Part shown: positions 14,510 to 23,755 of the stretch, in pieces | How positions within the stretch are numbered: position 1 is the first letter of the stretch | Layout: each line of letters begins with the position of its first letter | Source of the DNA: an uncultured Chloracidobacterium sp. | Lineage (GTDB): Bacteria > Acidobacteriota > Blastocatellia > Pyrinomonadales > Pyrinomonadaceae | Reading direction: 5' to 3' | NCBI GenBank assembly: GCA_937941715.1 | Contig: CALDGX010000006.1 | Span: 1 to 64,000, forward strand | Length of the DNA: 64,000 bases | Notes under the pieces: model-generated | Told to the model about the DNA's origin: nothing | The model's input: the letters and a program-made list of their open reading frames with translations, nothing else | The model's database searches: none | Made by a program: the position numbers and the translations under genes

Positions 14510-15823
14510 CTAGCGCCCGGACTGCATTTTCTTTGCCACTTTTTGAACCTCGTCGAGCACTCGCAGAAGATTGCCGCTCCATAGCTTTTCGATCTGCTTT
14601 TTGGTGTAGCCGCGGCGAACGAGTTCGAGTGTGACATTGAACGTCTCGCCGGCATCGTCCCATCCCTCGACGCCGCCGCCGCCGTCAAAGTCCGAACTGA
14701 TCCCGACATGGTCGATGCCGATCTTTTTGACAAGATAATCAATGTGATTTACAAAATCCTTCACATTGACATCGGGAGCGATGTCCTTCAGACGTTCCTT
14801 GATGATCGGATTCGTCTTTGCACGAAAGGCAGCGATGCGCGTCATATACGCATTGCGTTCGGCTTCGGGCATCTTCATGACATCGGAGCGAGGAATGATC
14901 GTAAAATTTTCCTTTTCGGCAAGTTCTTTTGATATCTCAGCCGTTTTAGCGGCGCGCAATTCGCTCTTTTCTTTGCTCACATAGCTCCGAAACGCAACTG
15001 CCTGAACAACGCCGCCGTTGAGTTTGATCAGCTCAAGTTCCTCGTCCGACAAGTTTCGGCTGTGGTCGCAGAGAGCTCTCGCGCCCGAGTGTGAAGCGAT
15101 AACGGGTGCCTTGGATAACTGCAACGCCTGAATATTCGCGAGTTTTGACGGATGTGACAGGTCCACCATTATTCCCCATTTATTCATCTCGACGATCGCC
15201 TTTTTGCCGAGATCGCTGAGGCCGTTGTAAAGCCATTTATTATCGCGCTCGCCGGTATTTGAGTCGGCAAGTTGGCTATGTCCGTTGTGGGCCAGCGACA
15301 TATATCGGGCTCCGCGTTCGGCAAATTTGCGGATATTGCTGAGATCGGTCCCGATCGGATAGCCGTTTTCGACGCCGATCATCGCGACCTTCTTTCCGGC
15401 CTTGTTGATGCGCCTGACGTCGGCTGATGTCAGCGCGAGTTCGATCTGCCCGGGAGCGATCTTTTCGGTAAGGCGGTGAATCGCGTCAAACTTATCAATG
15501 GCGTTTTCATAAGCCTTTTTGTAGCCTTCTTCCGTCAGGTCGCCCTGCCCCGTGTAAACTATCATCCACGAAACATCGAGCCCGCCCCGTACCATCTTTG
15601 GCAGATTGACCTGAGTGGGCAGATCCTGGGTGTAATTGACCTTGTCGGTGAAGTTTCGAGTGTCGATGTCGTTATGCGTGTCGAGCGTTATTACCTCGGC
15701 GTGGATCTTTTTCGCCTTGGCGACAAGAGCATCATCGGAGCCGGCCGATTGCGCAAAGGCCCCGATCCCTGACACTGAAATGATGATTATGGCTGAGAGC
15801 AAACAGCTTGATATACGTTTCAT
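14510..15823 (-). CDS. Exported membrane dipeptidase (peptidase M19)
   Basis: The 437-residue protein is of the M19 (renal dipeptidase) family: Zn-dependent hydrolysis of dipeptides, some members acting on D-amino-acid dipeptides. A signal peptide (about 1-24, ending 'GIGAFAQ') sends it out of the cytoplasm. Metal-binding motifs are visible: 'LDTHNDIDTR' (His and Asp ligands), 'VDLSHPSK' and 'VIASHSGARAL', with 'VGISSDFDGGGGVEGWDD' near the C-terminus. The length is slightly above the usual 330-400 because of insertions around residues 280-340. It starts with ATG at 15823 and runs in the same direction as dnaX, 81 bases upstream of it. Confidence 0.93.
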   Translation of the reverse strand: MKRISSCLLSAIIIISVSGIGAFAQSAGSDDALVAKAKKIHAEVITLDTHNDIDTRNFTDKVNYTQDLPTQVNLPKMVRGGLDVSWMIVYTGQGDLTEEGYKKAYENAIDKFDAIHRLTEKIAPGQIELALTSADVRRINKAGKKVAMIGVENGYPIGTDLSNIRKFAERGARYMSLAHNGHSQLADSNTGERDNKWLYNGLSDLGKKAIVEMNKWGIMVDLSHPSKLANIQALQLSKAPVIASHSGARALCDHSRNLSDEELELIKLNGGVVQAVAFRSYVSKEKSELRAAKTAEISKELAEKENFTIIPRSDVMKMPEAERNAYMTRIAAFRAKTNPIIKERLKDIAPDVNVKDFVNHIDYLVKKIGIDHVGISSDFDGGGGVEGWDDAGETFNVTLELVRRGYTKKQIEKLWSGNLLRVLDEVQKVAKKMQSGR

Positions 15824-15892
15824 AGAATTTCACCTTGCCAACCGAACGATAAATACTGATCTCATCCCCATAAACGAAGGAACAAAAGCAAA

Positions 15893-15936
15893 AGAGGCGA
15901 AACGGCACTCCCGCGTGGGATCGCATTTTCGCCTCT
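15893..15936 (-). terminator. Terminator of the tRNA-Ser/SRP RNA transcript
   Basis: AGAGGCGAAA (15893-15902) pairs with TTTCGCCTCT (15927-15936), with a smaller ATCCCACGCGGGAGT-type hairpin inside. On the minus strand it is followed by TTTTGCTTTTGTT. It lies about 50 bases past the SRP RNA. Confidence 0.85.
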
Positions 15937-15986
15937 GAAGTCCGTTAAACACGACCGCCTGGGCGGCATGAACAAACTGAAAATGG

Positions 15987-16088
15987 TGGTCTCAGACTTT
16001 ACCGCAACACAAGCTGAAATCGCTACCGTTGCTCGATTCCTCGCCTAGCGGAGTTCACAACTCAAACCTTGTGCGGAGCCTGAGACCA
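15987..16088 (-). ncRNA. ffs: Signal recognition particle RNA, small bacterial type
   Basis: Read on the minus strand, the terminal stem TGGTCTCAG/CTGAGACCA encloses a long imperfect hairpin of about 102 bases. The apical part carries the SRP helix 8 signature: GTGAACTCCGCTAGG, a GGAA tetraloop closed by CGA/TCG, then AGCAACGGTAGCG. These correspond to the symmetric and asymmetric loops that bind Ffh. Size and shape match the 4.5S-type RNA without an Alu domain. It begins two bases after the CCA end of tRNA-Ser(GGA), so both are probably cut from one transcript. The exact ends are inferred from the base of the stem. Confidence 0.88.
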
Positions 16089-16090
16089 TA

Positions 16091-16182
16091 TGGCGGAAAG
16101 GGTGGGATTCGAACCCACGGAACCCTTTTGAGGTTCACTACATTTCCAATGTAGCCAATTCAACCGCTCTTGCACCTTTCCG
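16091..16182 (-). tRNA. tRNA-Ser(GGA)
   Basis: The 92-base class II tRNA has a 7-bp acceptor stem (CGGAAAG with CTTTCCG), an encoded CCA, T-arm GGGTTCGAATCCC, a long variable arm, and anticodon loop TTGGAAA with anticodon GGA closed by CTACA/TGTAG. It reads UCC and UCU codons. SRP RNA follows immediately on the same strand. Confidence 0.97.
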
Positions 16183-16231
16183 AACTAAACAAATTGTCAA
16201 ACTAAGCCGGCAAAACTGACCGGCTTATCGA

Positions 16232-16984
16232 TCATCCGGCCGATTCTTCAACGATGATCGTTTCTTCGACGACGACAACGTCTGCAGCATCGCCGTCATC
16301 ACCTAACCAACTGTACACAAATCCGGCCAAAAGTGCACCCAGGATCGGGGCGAGCCAGAAAAGCCAGAGTTCGCTGAAGGCCCAACCCTGTACAAAAACC
16401 GCCGGGCCCGTGCTGCGTGCAGGGTTGACCGAGGTGTTGGTGACCGGGATCGAGATAAGGTGGATCAAAGTGAGGGCCAACCCTATCGCGATCGGGGCAA
16501 AGCCTTTCGGTGCCCGCTTGTGCGTCGATCCGAGAATGACGACCAGAAAGAAGAACGTCATTACCACCTCGGCCACAAAGCAAGCGAGGATCTCGTATTT
16601 GCCCGGCGAGTGCTCACCGAAACCGTTTGCAGCAAAACCGCCTGCCAGGCCGAACCCGGCCTTGCCGCTGGCGATTATGTAAAGGATCCCGGCACCGGCG
16701 ATACCGCCCAGGACCTGCGCAACGATGTAGGGCAATACATCCTTGGCGTCGAAACGCTTGCCGGCCCAAAGGCCGATCGAGACCGCAGGATTGAAGTGGC
16801 CGCCCGAAATGTGCCCGAGGGCGTATGCTCCGGTCAAGACCGTCAGTCCGAACGCAAGCGAAACGCCAGCGAATCCGATGCCCAAATTGGGGAAGGCGGC
16901 CGCGAGAACGGCGCTTCCGCACCCGCCCAGGACGAGCCAAAGCGTACCCAAAAACTCTGCTGTCAATCTTTTGGTCAATGGCAT
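16232..16984 (-). CDS. aqpZ: Aquaporin Z, water channel
   Basis: The 250-residue six-helix MIP-family channel has NPA motifs at 65-67 ('GGHFNPAVSIG') and 187-189 ('TSVNPARSTGPAV'). The aromatic/Arg filter can be read as F45, H175, T184 and R190, the water-selective set of AqpZ rather than a glycerol facilitator. It starts with ATG, preceded by GGAGG. A 25-residue acidic tail follows the last helix ('DDGDAADVVVVEETIIVEES'). The gene sits alone between two tRNA-Ser genes, all on the minus strand. Confidence 0.96.
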   Translation of the reverse strand: MPLTKRLTAEFLGTLWLVLGGCGSAVLAAAFPNLGIGFAGVSLAFGLTVLTGAYALGHISGGHFNPAVSIGLWAGKRFDAKDVLPYIVAQVLGGIAGAGILYIIASGKAGFGLAGGFAANGFGEHSPGKYEILACFVAEVVMTFFFLVVILGSTHKRAPKGFAPIAIGLALTLIHLISIPVTNTSVNPARSTGPAVFVQGWAFSELWLFWLAPILGALLAGFVYSWLGDDGDAADVVVVEETIIVEESAG

Positions 16985-17089
16985 AACTTGATTTCCTCCG
17001 ATTAATTTATGATCGCTTTATGAGGTTAGATATAGCCGTCGTATGTTAACCAATGAGTGCTGTTACGTTTCAAAAGGACTGAAAAGTAA

Positions 17090-17180
<91 letters not shown>

Positions 17181-17226
17181 CGAATTTTCAATGATAAGGG
17201 TTTGCACTCAAAAATATCAAGTTCGC

Positions 17227-17691
17227 TTACTGTTTTCGTCTCGACCGAAAAAAAGACCGCAGTAATTCGCGGCAATCATCGGCCATTACGCCGGAGACGT
17301 ATTCGATCCGGTGATTGAGTTCGCTGCCTTTGCCGATGCCGAAATGGGTGTCGACCGCGCCAAATCTCACGTCGTGAGCACCGAACACGACCCGGCCGAC
17401 GCGGGCGGTCACCAGTGCCCCGGCACACATGGCGCACGGCTCGAGCGTCGAATAGACCGTGGCTCCGCTAAGTCGATAATTTTCGATCTTTGACGCGGCG
17501 GAACGAATAGCGACGATCTCGGCGTGGGCCGTAGGGTCATTGTCGGTTATTGTACGGTTGTAACCAGTTGCGATCAGGTCGCCGCCATCGCCGACGATGC
17601 AGGCCCCGATAGGCACCTCGCCCGCCTTTTGAGCTTCTAGTGCCGCATCAATTGCGACCCTCATCCAAGTTTCGTCAGTAAGTTCGGGCAC
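17227..17691 (-). CDS. tadA: tRNA-specific adenosine-34 deaminase TadA
   Basis: TadA deaminates the wobble adenosine of tRNA-Arg(ACG) to inosine. The 154-residue protein has the cytidine/deoxycytidylate deaminase fold: zinc ligand H56 and catalytic E58 in 'TAHAEIVAI', and C86 and C89 in 'EPCAMCAGAL'. The TadA-type features 'GEVPIGACIV' and 'ARVGRVVFGAHDVRFGAVD' distinguish it from guanine deaminases. It starts with ATG at 17691. It lies 46 bases upstream of tRNA-Ser(CGA) on the same strand. Confidence 0.95.
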   Translation of the reverse strand: MPELTDETWMRVAIDAALEAQKAGEVPIGACIVGDGGDLIATGYNRTITDNDPTAHAEIVAIRSAASKIENYRLSGATVYSTLEPCAMCAGALVTARVGRVVFGAHDVRFGAVDTHFGIGKGSELNHRIEYVSGVMADDCRELLRSFFRSRRKQ

Positions 17692-17834
17692 GGCGATATT
17701 TTAACGCAATCTCGGCCAAATGAACCAACCTGCGCCGAAAGGCGGTTATTTCTTGCATCCCGCAGGCGAAAGTGTTAAACCATTAGTTGCAGGGAATTGA
17801 CCGCTCGCCCCAAAATGTTCATTCCATTCGGCTT

Positions 17835-18743
17835 ATGAGTGATGAGGTCCGGCTCGGAACGCAGACCACTGACGACGACATACACACCACCAGCATACCC
17901 GAGTCATTTCGGGCGTTTGCTGATGAGGTGCGCCGTCGCAATCAAAAGCCAAAAACGACACCGATCACGATCGCGCAGAAGCTGCAGCCGGCTGAATTCA
18001 ATACGGCGATGGTCCACTTTTATCGCGGCGAGATCCAGCGGTCCAACATCTGGCGCAACCGGCTTGACGCGACGACCAACTGGGCTGTGATCACCGCCGG
18101 TGCGACGCTCTCGTTTGTTTTCAGTTCGCCGCAAAATCCCCACTTTGCTATCCCGATCAATACTATTCTTGTGTCGATATTCCTGTTCATGGAGGCCCGG
18201 CGATACCGCTATTACGAGTTGTGGGCCAATCGGGTGCGCGTCCTTGAAACCGGATATTTTGCACCGATGCTTTCGTCGCGGACGATACCGCCGGACAAGG
18301 AGTGGGCCGAACACATTTCTGCGGACCTGATCTCGCCGCACTTTACCATCAGCGAGTGGGAAGCTGTCGGAAGGCGATTGAGGGCCAACTATCTATGGAT
18401 CTTCATTTTGCTGGGGCTCTGTTGGATGTTGAAGGTTTACATTCACCCGGGGCCGCCCGCCAGTATGTCCGAGTTTGTCGCAAGGGCATCGGTCGGGCTC
18501 GCTCCCGGATGGATGGTGATGACCTTTGTGTTGATGTTCAATTTCATCGTGATCTTTGTGGCATTTAGCACGCTCAAACTTAGAGATTCGTCGAGCGAGG
18601 TCCTGCCGCTTGAAGATTTCGAATGGCATCCGCTTAAACAGGTTTCGGAATGGGCCGAAAGCAATTTGAAACGACGCAATACGATCCGCCGATCAAAAAA
18701 GGCCCGTCAGCGCATGCGCAGCGTTCACAAGACCGAAAGTTAG
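17835..18743 (+). CDS. DUF2270-type membrane protein
   Basis: The 302-residue protein has about four transmembrane helices: two near residues 95-140 and two near 190-260. It has the DUF2270 pattern 'MVHFYRGEIQRSNIWRNRLD', 'TTNWAVITAGATLSFVFS' and 'ARRYRYYELWANRVRVLETG'. Function unknown. The N-terminal 50 residues and the Arg-rich C-terminus ('RRSKKARQRMRSVHK') are probably cytoplasmic. I prefer the ATG at 17835 over an in-frame TTG at 17787; neither has a strong ribosome-binding site. Confidence 0.85.
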   Translation: MSDEVRLGTQTTDDDIHTTSIPESFRAFADEVRRRNQKPKTTPITIAQKLQPAEFNTAMVHFYRGEIQRSNIWRNRLDATTNWAVITAGATLSFVFSSPQNPHFAIPINTILVSIFLFMEARRYRYYELWANRVRVLETGYFAPMLSSRTIPPDKEWAEHISADLISPHFTISEWEAVGRRLRANYLWIFILLGLCWMLKVYIHPGPPASMSEFVARASVGLAPGWMVMTFVLMFNFIVIFVAFSTLKLRDSSSEVLPLEDFEWHPLKQVSEWAESNLKRRNTIRRSKKARQRMRSVHKTES

Positions 18744-18771
18744 TAATTTTATTGGAGAATAACCACTACTT

Positions 18772-19062
18772 ATGTCAAACCCTTTAGGAGATCGCGGTAA
18801 AGCTCACGAATCAGAGTATTTTCACCGCAAGGAACAGGAACTGATCGCCAAGATGAAGGCAAAGCTCGAGGATGAGAGTGCCCGGAACTTAGCGATCAAT
18901 TGCCCTAAATGCGACGGAACGTTGGTCGAATCGGATTTTGAGAATATCAAGATCGATGTTTGCGATAAGTGTTCCGGCGTGTGGCTGGACGCAGGCGAAC
19001 TCACGCAGGTCGTAAACCAGGAAGAGAAGGACGGCGGTTGGTTCGGCAAGCTTTTCAGTTAG
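18772..19062 (+). CDS. Small zinc-ribbon protein (zf-TFIIB type)
   Basis: The 96-residue protein has an N-terminal charged helix (about 8-38, Lys/Glu-rich) and a C-terminal TFIIB-type zinc ribbon: 'CPKCDGTLVESDF', then 'VCDKCSGVWLDAGEL'. The four Cys form two CxxC knuckles. Such proteins are common and uncharacterised; nucleic-acid or protein binding is only a guess. It follows the DUF2270 gene by 28 bases and precedes the esterase gene by 16 bases, so the three may be co-transcribed. Confidence 0.85.
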   Translation: MSNPLGDRGKAHESEYFHRKEQELIAKMKAKLEDESARNLAINCPKCDGTLVESDFENIKIDVCDKCSGVWLDAGELTQVVNQEEKDGGWFGKLFS

Positions 19063-19078
19063 TTCCGGAGGTTAAAAA

Positions 19079-19969
19079 ATGAGAGCTAAACTCTCACTCA
19101 CTTTTGCATTGGGCTTGGCGATCCTGTTTGGAGCGTCAAGCATTTTTGTTTATCCGGTATCGGCACAATCGGCGCCGGCGGTCCGATCGAACAAGGTCGA
19201 AGAGCGTCAGCTTAAAAGCAAGTTGATGGCCCGCGATATGCCGTACCGTGTGATACTGCCGGCAAACTACACGTCGAAGAAAGGTGAAAGATATCCGGTC
19301 ATCTATTTGCTTCACGGCCTGACCGGTAATTACAGGAATTGGGTCGACAAGACCGATGTCGAGCAGTTTGCGGCAGACTATGATCTCGTGATCGTCACCC
19401 CCGACGGCAATAACGGTTGGTACACTGACAGCGTTACCGCGCCGAACGACAAGTTTGAAAGCTATATCGTAAAAGAGCTGATCCCGGAAATCGAACGGGA
19501 ATTTCGCGTTATCGCCGATCGCGACCACCGTATCGTGGCCGGCCTGTCGATGGGCGGTTACGGGTCGATAAAATTCGGCCTCAAATATCCGGAAATGTTT
19601 TCGCTTGTCGGCAGTTTCAGCGGGGCACTCGGGGCCGCATCGTTCACCGAAAAGAACGCGGGGCCGAATATCGGTAAGGGTATCGACCTGATTTACGGCC
19701 CGGAGGGAAGCGGGTCGCGTGCTGCAAACGACATTTTCAAGCTGGTCCGTGATGCATCGCCTGAAAAAATAAAAGCGATGCCGTTCATCTATCAATCGTG
19801 CGGGACCGAGGATTTTCTGATCGGCAACAATCGCGAATTTTTGGCTCTGATGAATGAAAAAAAGGTCACCCACGAATACCGCGAACATCCCGGCGTCCAT
19901 GATTGGGTATTTTGGAACGATCAGGTCCGCGAATTTTTGGCCGTTGCTGCTCGCCGGCTCAAGAAATGA
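19079..19969 (+). CDS. Exported alpha/beta-hydrolase esterase (esterase D / FrmB-like)
   Basis: The 296-residue protein has a signal peptide (about 1-30, ending 'YPVSAQ'). The alpha/beta-hydrolase core shows the oxyanion loop 'YLLHGLTGNYRNW', nucleophile S157 in 'AGLSMGGYGSIKFGLKYPE' and probable catalytic Asp and His in 'CGTEDFLIGNN' and 'HPGVHDWVFW'. The pattern matches the putative esterase family that includes S-formylglutathione hydrolase and feruloyl or mycolyl esterases. As an exported member it is more likely to act on polysaccharide esters or lipids than on formylglutathione. Start ATG, with GGAGG upstream. Confidence 0.9.
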   Translation: MRAKLSLTFALGLAILFGASSIFVYPVSAQSAPAVRSNKVEERQLKSKLMARDMPYRVILPANYTSKKGERYPVIYLLHGLTGNYRNWVDKTDVEQFAADYDLVIVTPDGNNGWYTDSVTAPNDKFESYIVKELIPEIEREFRVIADRDHRIVAGLSMGGYGSIKFGLKYPEMFSLVGSFSGALGAASFTEKNAGPNIGKGIDLIYGPEGSGSRAANDIFKLVRDASPEKIKAMPFIYQSCGTEDFLIGNNREFLALMNEKKVTHEYREHPGVHDWVFWNDQVREFLAVAARRLKK

Positions 19970-20063
19970 TCAGGGTCACCTCGGCGAGGTGTTTGTCGCC
20001 TGATGTCGGTGTTTCTGTAGCCGGAGTGTGTGCTCGGGGTGTCGCCCGTGACTATATTTAACT

Positions 20064-20828
20064 ATGCTTAATTTTGCGATCGAAACAGCTCGCCAGGCCG
20101 GACAACTGCTGCTCGAAAAATTTGACCGCGGCATAGCAATACATAAGAAAGGTGACATAAACCTCGTTACCGAGGCGGATCTGGCAAGCGAGGCCCTCAT
20201 AATTGAACGCATCAAATCATACCACCCCAGGCATTCGATACTTGCCGAAGAATCTGGGAATGCGGTAGTGATCGGCGGCGAAAATACGTGGAAATGGATC
20301 ATCGACCCGCTCGACGGTACGACGAACTTTGCCCATGGCTATCCTTGCTTTTGCGTAACACTGGCACTTGAACATGATGGCGAGATCGTGGTCGGGGTGA
20401 CCTTTGACCCGACGCGAAACGAGTTGTTCGCCGCCGAGAAGGGTTGCGGAGCTTCGTTGAACGGCAAGCCTATCCGCGTTTCAAATTGTGAGAATCTTGG
20501 CGATGCACTTATCGTTACCGGTTTTCCCTACGACATCAAACATAGAGAGAATTTCGCCCGGCATTTGACCGAGATGCTCCTGTCAACCAGAGGCGTACGC
20601 CGCGACGGTTCGGCCGCGATCGATATGGCCTACGTCGCATGCGGCAGATTCGACGGCTTTTGGGAGGAGGGGTTGAATCCGTGGGACGTCGCGGCCGGCG
20701 TCCTGCTGATCGAGGAAGCCGGCGGACAACTCAGCTACTATGACGGCCGTCCATTTAGCATATACACGCCGCCGATCTGCGCCAGCAACGGCCTTCTGCA
20801 TTCGCAGATGCTCAAAATACTCTCCTAG
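20064..20828 (+). CDS. suhB: Inositol-1-monophosphatase family protein
   Basis: The 254-residue Mg2+-dependent phosphatase hydrolyses myo-inositol-1-phosphate or related sugar phosphates. The metal site is visible: 'TEADLASE' (D39), 'ILAEES' (E62, E63), 'WIIDPLDGTTNF' (D81, D84) and the C-terminal 'NPWDVAAGVLLIEEAGG'. Length and motifs match SuhB/IMPase rather than CysQ or fructose-bisphosphatase relatives, though substrate range cannot be read from sequence. It runs convergent with the exported FG-GAP gene, with only 11 bases between the stop codons. Confidence 0.92.
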   Translation: MLNFAIETARQAGQLLLEKFDRGIAIHKKGDINLVTEADLASEALIIERIKSYHPRHSILAEESGNAVVIGGENTWKWIIDPLDGTTNFAHGYPCFCVTLALEHDGEIVVGVTFDPTRNELFAAEKGCGASLNGKPIRVSNCENLGDALIVTGFPYDIKHRENFARHLTEMLLSTRGVRRDGSAAIDMAYVACGRFDGFWEEGLNPWDVAAGVLLIEEAGGQLSYYDGRPFSIYTPPICASNGLLHSQMLKILS

Positions 20829-20839
20829 TCCCCTGAGGC

Positions 20840-22729
20840 CTAAGGTACGTATGCCGCAGGCACCGGCCGGTCATTTACCGCTCCAAAGACCACGGACGTA
20901 AATCCGGCGGTCGACCGTAGCAAGTACCAGGTCGTATTTGACGGCCTGAAGATCGCGACATCTGCCTTGGCGTCGCCGTCATAATCACCCACGACCGGCA
21001 AATCGCCCGGCACGCCCCACGATAATCCGTAGTAGTTAAAGGTGCCGGACGTAAGGATATAGAAATCCGGCAGGTTCGAGTCGGCAGTCGCTCGAAATAC
21101 CGCGACGTCAGTTTTGCCGTCGCCGTCGTAATCGGCCGCGATCGGCTTGTCGCCGGCGGTGCCGAAGGGGAATGCCACATAAGAGCTATTCGAGCTCTGG
21201 TAAAAGTGCCAGGTCCCGTCGGCAGGGCGAAAAACGCACAGATCACCGATGCCGTCGCCGTCATAATCGACCATCTGCGGAATATCACCATTTGCACCGA
21301 ATTGCTGAGCGAAAAACTGGCTGCCGATACTTCGCAGTTGATACCAGACTCCATTCGACGGCCTGAATACCGCTAGGTCAGCCCGTCCGTCGCCGTCAAA
21401 ATCGTTTGGCATCGGTAGATCACCCGCGGCCCCGAACTGTATGGTCGTGCCGGTGGAGGTGGCGGAATTGAAAACGTACCACGTCCCGTTAGACGGCCGG
21501 AAGACCGCGAGATCAGTTTTGTTATCGCCGTCATAGTCGGCCGGGGCGATGCTGTCAGTGCCGAAGCCCCAAAGCTGAGCCGACGCAGAGTTGGTGCCGC
21601 TGTACTGGATGTTCCAGTTGTTGGCCGAGGGCCTGAAAGCTGAGATATCGGTCTTGCCGTCGGCGTCAAAATCAAATTGGGCTCGCGGCACGCGTTTGAT
21701 CGTCACGTCATTGCCGTCGCCGCCCGTATAGCTGACGCGGAACGCTGTATTGAGAGCTCCGGCAAATATCGAGCCCTCAGGCAAACTGACAAACGTTCCC
21801 ACGACCGGATCCGAGCCATCGTTGTTGATGATCTTATATTCATCGCCTATTACCGGGAGGTAGCCGTTCCATGGCAATGGTGCGAGCCTGGCGTTGGCAA
21901 GATTGACCGTACCGGTGACGTTGAGTTGATCATGGCCGCTGGATCCGGGAGCAGGGCCGGCGATCTTGCAAAGGTAAGTGCCGTTCGACGTAAAAGTGAC
22001 GCCGTTTGAAAGATTGAGAATGCCCGTCGGCGAGGTCAGTGTCCCGGCGCTGATGACACCCTGGGTGACCGTGGTCGCTCCGACCGTGCCCGTTCCGCCA
22101 AATCCGCTCAACGCGAGGCCTCCGCCGGTCGTCGTTGGGTTGTTAACGGTCACAACGCTCGACGGAATGGATGCGTCAACCACGAAAATGCCGTTGTTCA
22201 GGTTGATAGGGCCGCTGAATCCTGATGCGGCGATAATTGCACTGGCCCCGCTGCCGTTCTTGGTCACGGCCCCCGAGCCTGAGATCAATCCGAAACCGAC
22301 GATCCCGGCTCCGTCAACGGTCAACGGAAAGCTGCCGATCGAAATGATCGCAACCGTTGCGGTTCCGCCCGTCGCCGCCGAAAAGGTCTGCGGTCCGTTC
22401 AACGATATCGCCAGGTTGAACGTGGTGGTCCCGGCATTGACGGTCAGTCCGTTTACGAGCCTGATCGGGTTGCCCCCGAACGTATATGTCCCACCCTCGA
22501 CGGTGATCGAGTTAAAGCTGGTCAGCAAAAAGAAATTGTTATTGTTAGTCTGCTGAAGCGCGGCCGCCGGGAAAACAAGGTCGTCACCCGCAACCGGGGC
22601 GACATCTGTGGACCAGTTCGCAGCGGTGTTCCAATTCGCGTCGCCGCCGCCGCCATCCCAAGTCTTTGTGGCCGAAAAGGCCGATGCGGCGGTTGAAAGT
22701 ATCAAAGTGATCAGACACAGGTATCGCAT
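20840..22729 (-). CDS. Exported beta-strand-repeat protein with six FG-GAP/VCBS-like repeats
   Basis: The 629-residue protein starts with a signal peptide (about 1-19). The N-terminal 330 residues resemble autotransporter-associated beta-strand repeats, beginning 'KTWDGGGGDANWNTAANW' and rich in Gly, Thr, Asn and Val. From about residue 345 there are six copies of a 45-residue repeat with the calcium-type loop 'DYDGDGKTDVAVFR' and 'FRPSNGTWY', an integrin-alpha-like FG-GAP propeller. This repeat type is frequent in exported acidobacterial proteins. A surface adhesion or matrix role is inferred; no enzyme motif is seen. Confidence 0.9.
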   Translation of the reverse strand: MRYLCLITLILSTAASAFSATKTWDGGGGDANWNTAANWSTDVAPVAGDDLVFPAAALQQTNNNNFFLLTSFNSITVEGGTYTFGGNPIRLVNGLTVNAGTTTFNLAISLNGPQTFSAATGGTATVAIISIGSFPLTVDGAGIVGFGLISGSGAVTKNGSGASAIIAASGFSGPINLNNGIFVVDASIPSSVVTVNNPTTTGGGLALSGFGGTGTVGATTVTQGVISAGTLTSPTGILNLSNGVTFTSNGTYLCKIAGPAPGSSGHDQLNVTGTVNLANARLAPLPWNGYLPVIGDEYKIINNDGSDPVVGTFVSLPEGSIFAGALNTAFRVSYTGGDGNDVTIKRVPRAQFDFDADGKTDISAFRPSANNWNIQYSGTNSASAQLWGFGTDSIAPADYDGDNKTDLAVFRPSNGTWYVFNSATSTGTTIQFGAAGDLPMPNDFDGDGRADLAVFRPSNGVWYQLRSIGSQFFAQQFGANGDIPQMVDYDGDGIGDLCVFRPADGTWHFYQSSNSSYVAFPFGTAGDKPIAADYDGDGKTDVAVFRATADSNLPDFYILTSGTFNYYGLSWGVPGDLPVVGDYDGDAKADVAIFRPSNTTWYLLRSTAGFTSVVFGAVNDRPVPAAYVP

Positions 22730-22886
22730 ATTTTGCTCCGCGGGACGAACGGCTTTCGTCGATTGCCAGCGAATTTATCACATACGCTGAAATGACGCCA
22801 ACCTTCGGGCCGCCAAATTCGATTCGACTCATTTACCGTAGAAAGGTCGTGTGATAACCTTTGAAATTGGTTCAGGTCAATTATTT

Positions 22887-23753
22887 ATGTCATGGTTTCG
22901 CCGGGACAAACCGAAGATCGAAGATCTTGAGATCGACGAGGAACGTACAGTCAAAACTGAAGGCATATTTGTAAAATGCCCCGAATGTGACAGCGCTTTA
23001 TACAAACGCGAATTGAAGGAATCGCATGAGGTTTGCACTCACTGCGGTTATCATTTTCGCTATTCGGCCGAAGGCCGCCTGCGTGACCTTTTTGACGACG
23101 CCCGATACGAGAAACTGGACGAGGATGTGACATCCGGCGATCCGCTCGGATTTTTTGATTCCAAACCTTACACTGACCGGATCGATCAGGCGATAGCGTC
23201 GTCCGGACTGCCCGAGGCGATAATTTCGGCAAAGGGCCTGGCGGGCGGCCACTTGGTTTACGCCGGTGCGATGGATATGTCGTTCATCGGGGGTTCGATG
23301 GGATCCGCGGTCGGTGAAAAGATCACGCGGCTTGTCGAATACGCCGTACGTGATCGCGGTGCCGTGGTCATATTTTCAGCCTCCGGCGGTGCTCGAATGC
23401 AGGAAGGCACGCTGAGCCTGATGCAGATGGGCAAGATCTCGGCGGCTCTTGCTCGGCTGCACGAAGAACGGCTTCCGTTCATTTCCGTTCTCACCGACCC
23501 GACAACGGGCGGCGTTACAGCCAGTTTCGCTATGCTCGGCGACGTGATACTTGCCGAGCCCAAGGCTCTTATTGGTTTCGCCGGCCCACGCGTAATCGAA
23601 CAAACGATTCGGCAGAAGCTCCCCAAGGGCTTTCAGCGGAGCGAGTTTCTGCTCGAACACGGAATGATCGACATCGTCGTCGATCGTCGCGAAATGAAAG
23701 AGACGATCGTAAGAATGCTGGATTTTATGATGAATCCGGCCATAACCGGTTGA
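22887..23753 (+). CDS. accD: Acetyl-CoA carboxylase carboxyltransferase subunit beta
   Basis: AccD with AccA transfers the carboxyl group from biotin to acetyl-CoA, the first step of fatty acid synthesis. The 288-residue protein has the N-terminal zinc ribbon C31-x2-C34-x15-C50-x2-C53 and the carboxyltransferase core ('GGSMGSAVGEKITR', 'FSASGGARMQEGTLSLMQM', 'TDPTTGGVTASFAMLGD', 'IGFAGPRVIEQT'). I start at the ATG at 22887 ('MSWFRRDKP'), the standard start of the family; the upstream in-frame extension is not conserved. accC is at 41416; accA and accB are not in the window. Confidence 0.97.
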   Translation: MSWFRRDKPKIEDLEIDEERTVKTEGIFVKCPECDSALYKRELKESHEVCTHCGYHFRYSAEGRLRDLFDDARYEKLDEDVTSGDPLGFFDSKPYTDRIDQAIASSGLPEAIISAKGLAGGHLVYAGAMDMSFIGGSMGSAVGEKITRLVEYAVRDRGAVVIFSASGGARMQEGTLSLMQMGKISAALARLHEERLPFISVLTDPTTGGVTASFAMLGDVILAEPKALIGFAGPRVIEQTIRQKLPKGFQRSEFLLEHGMIDIVVDRREMKETIVRMLDFMMNPAITG

Positions 23754-23755
23754 TT

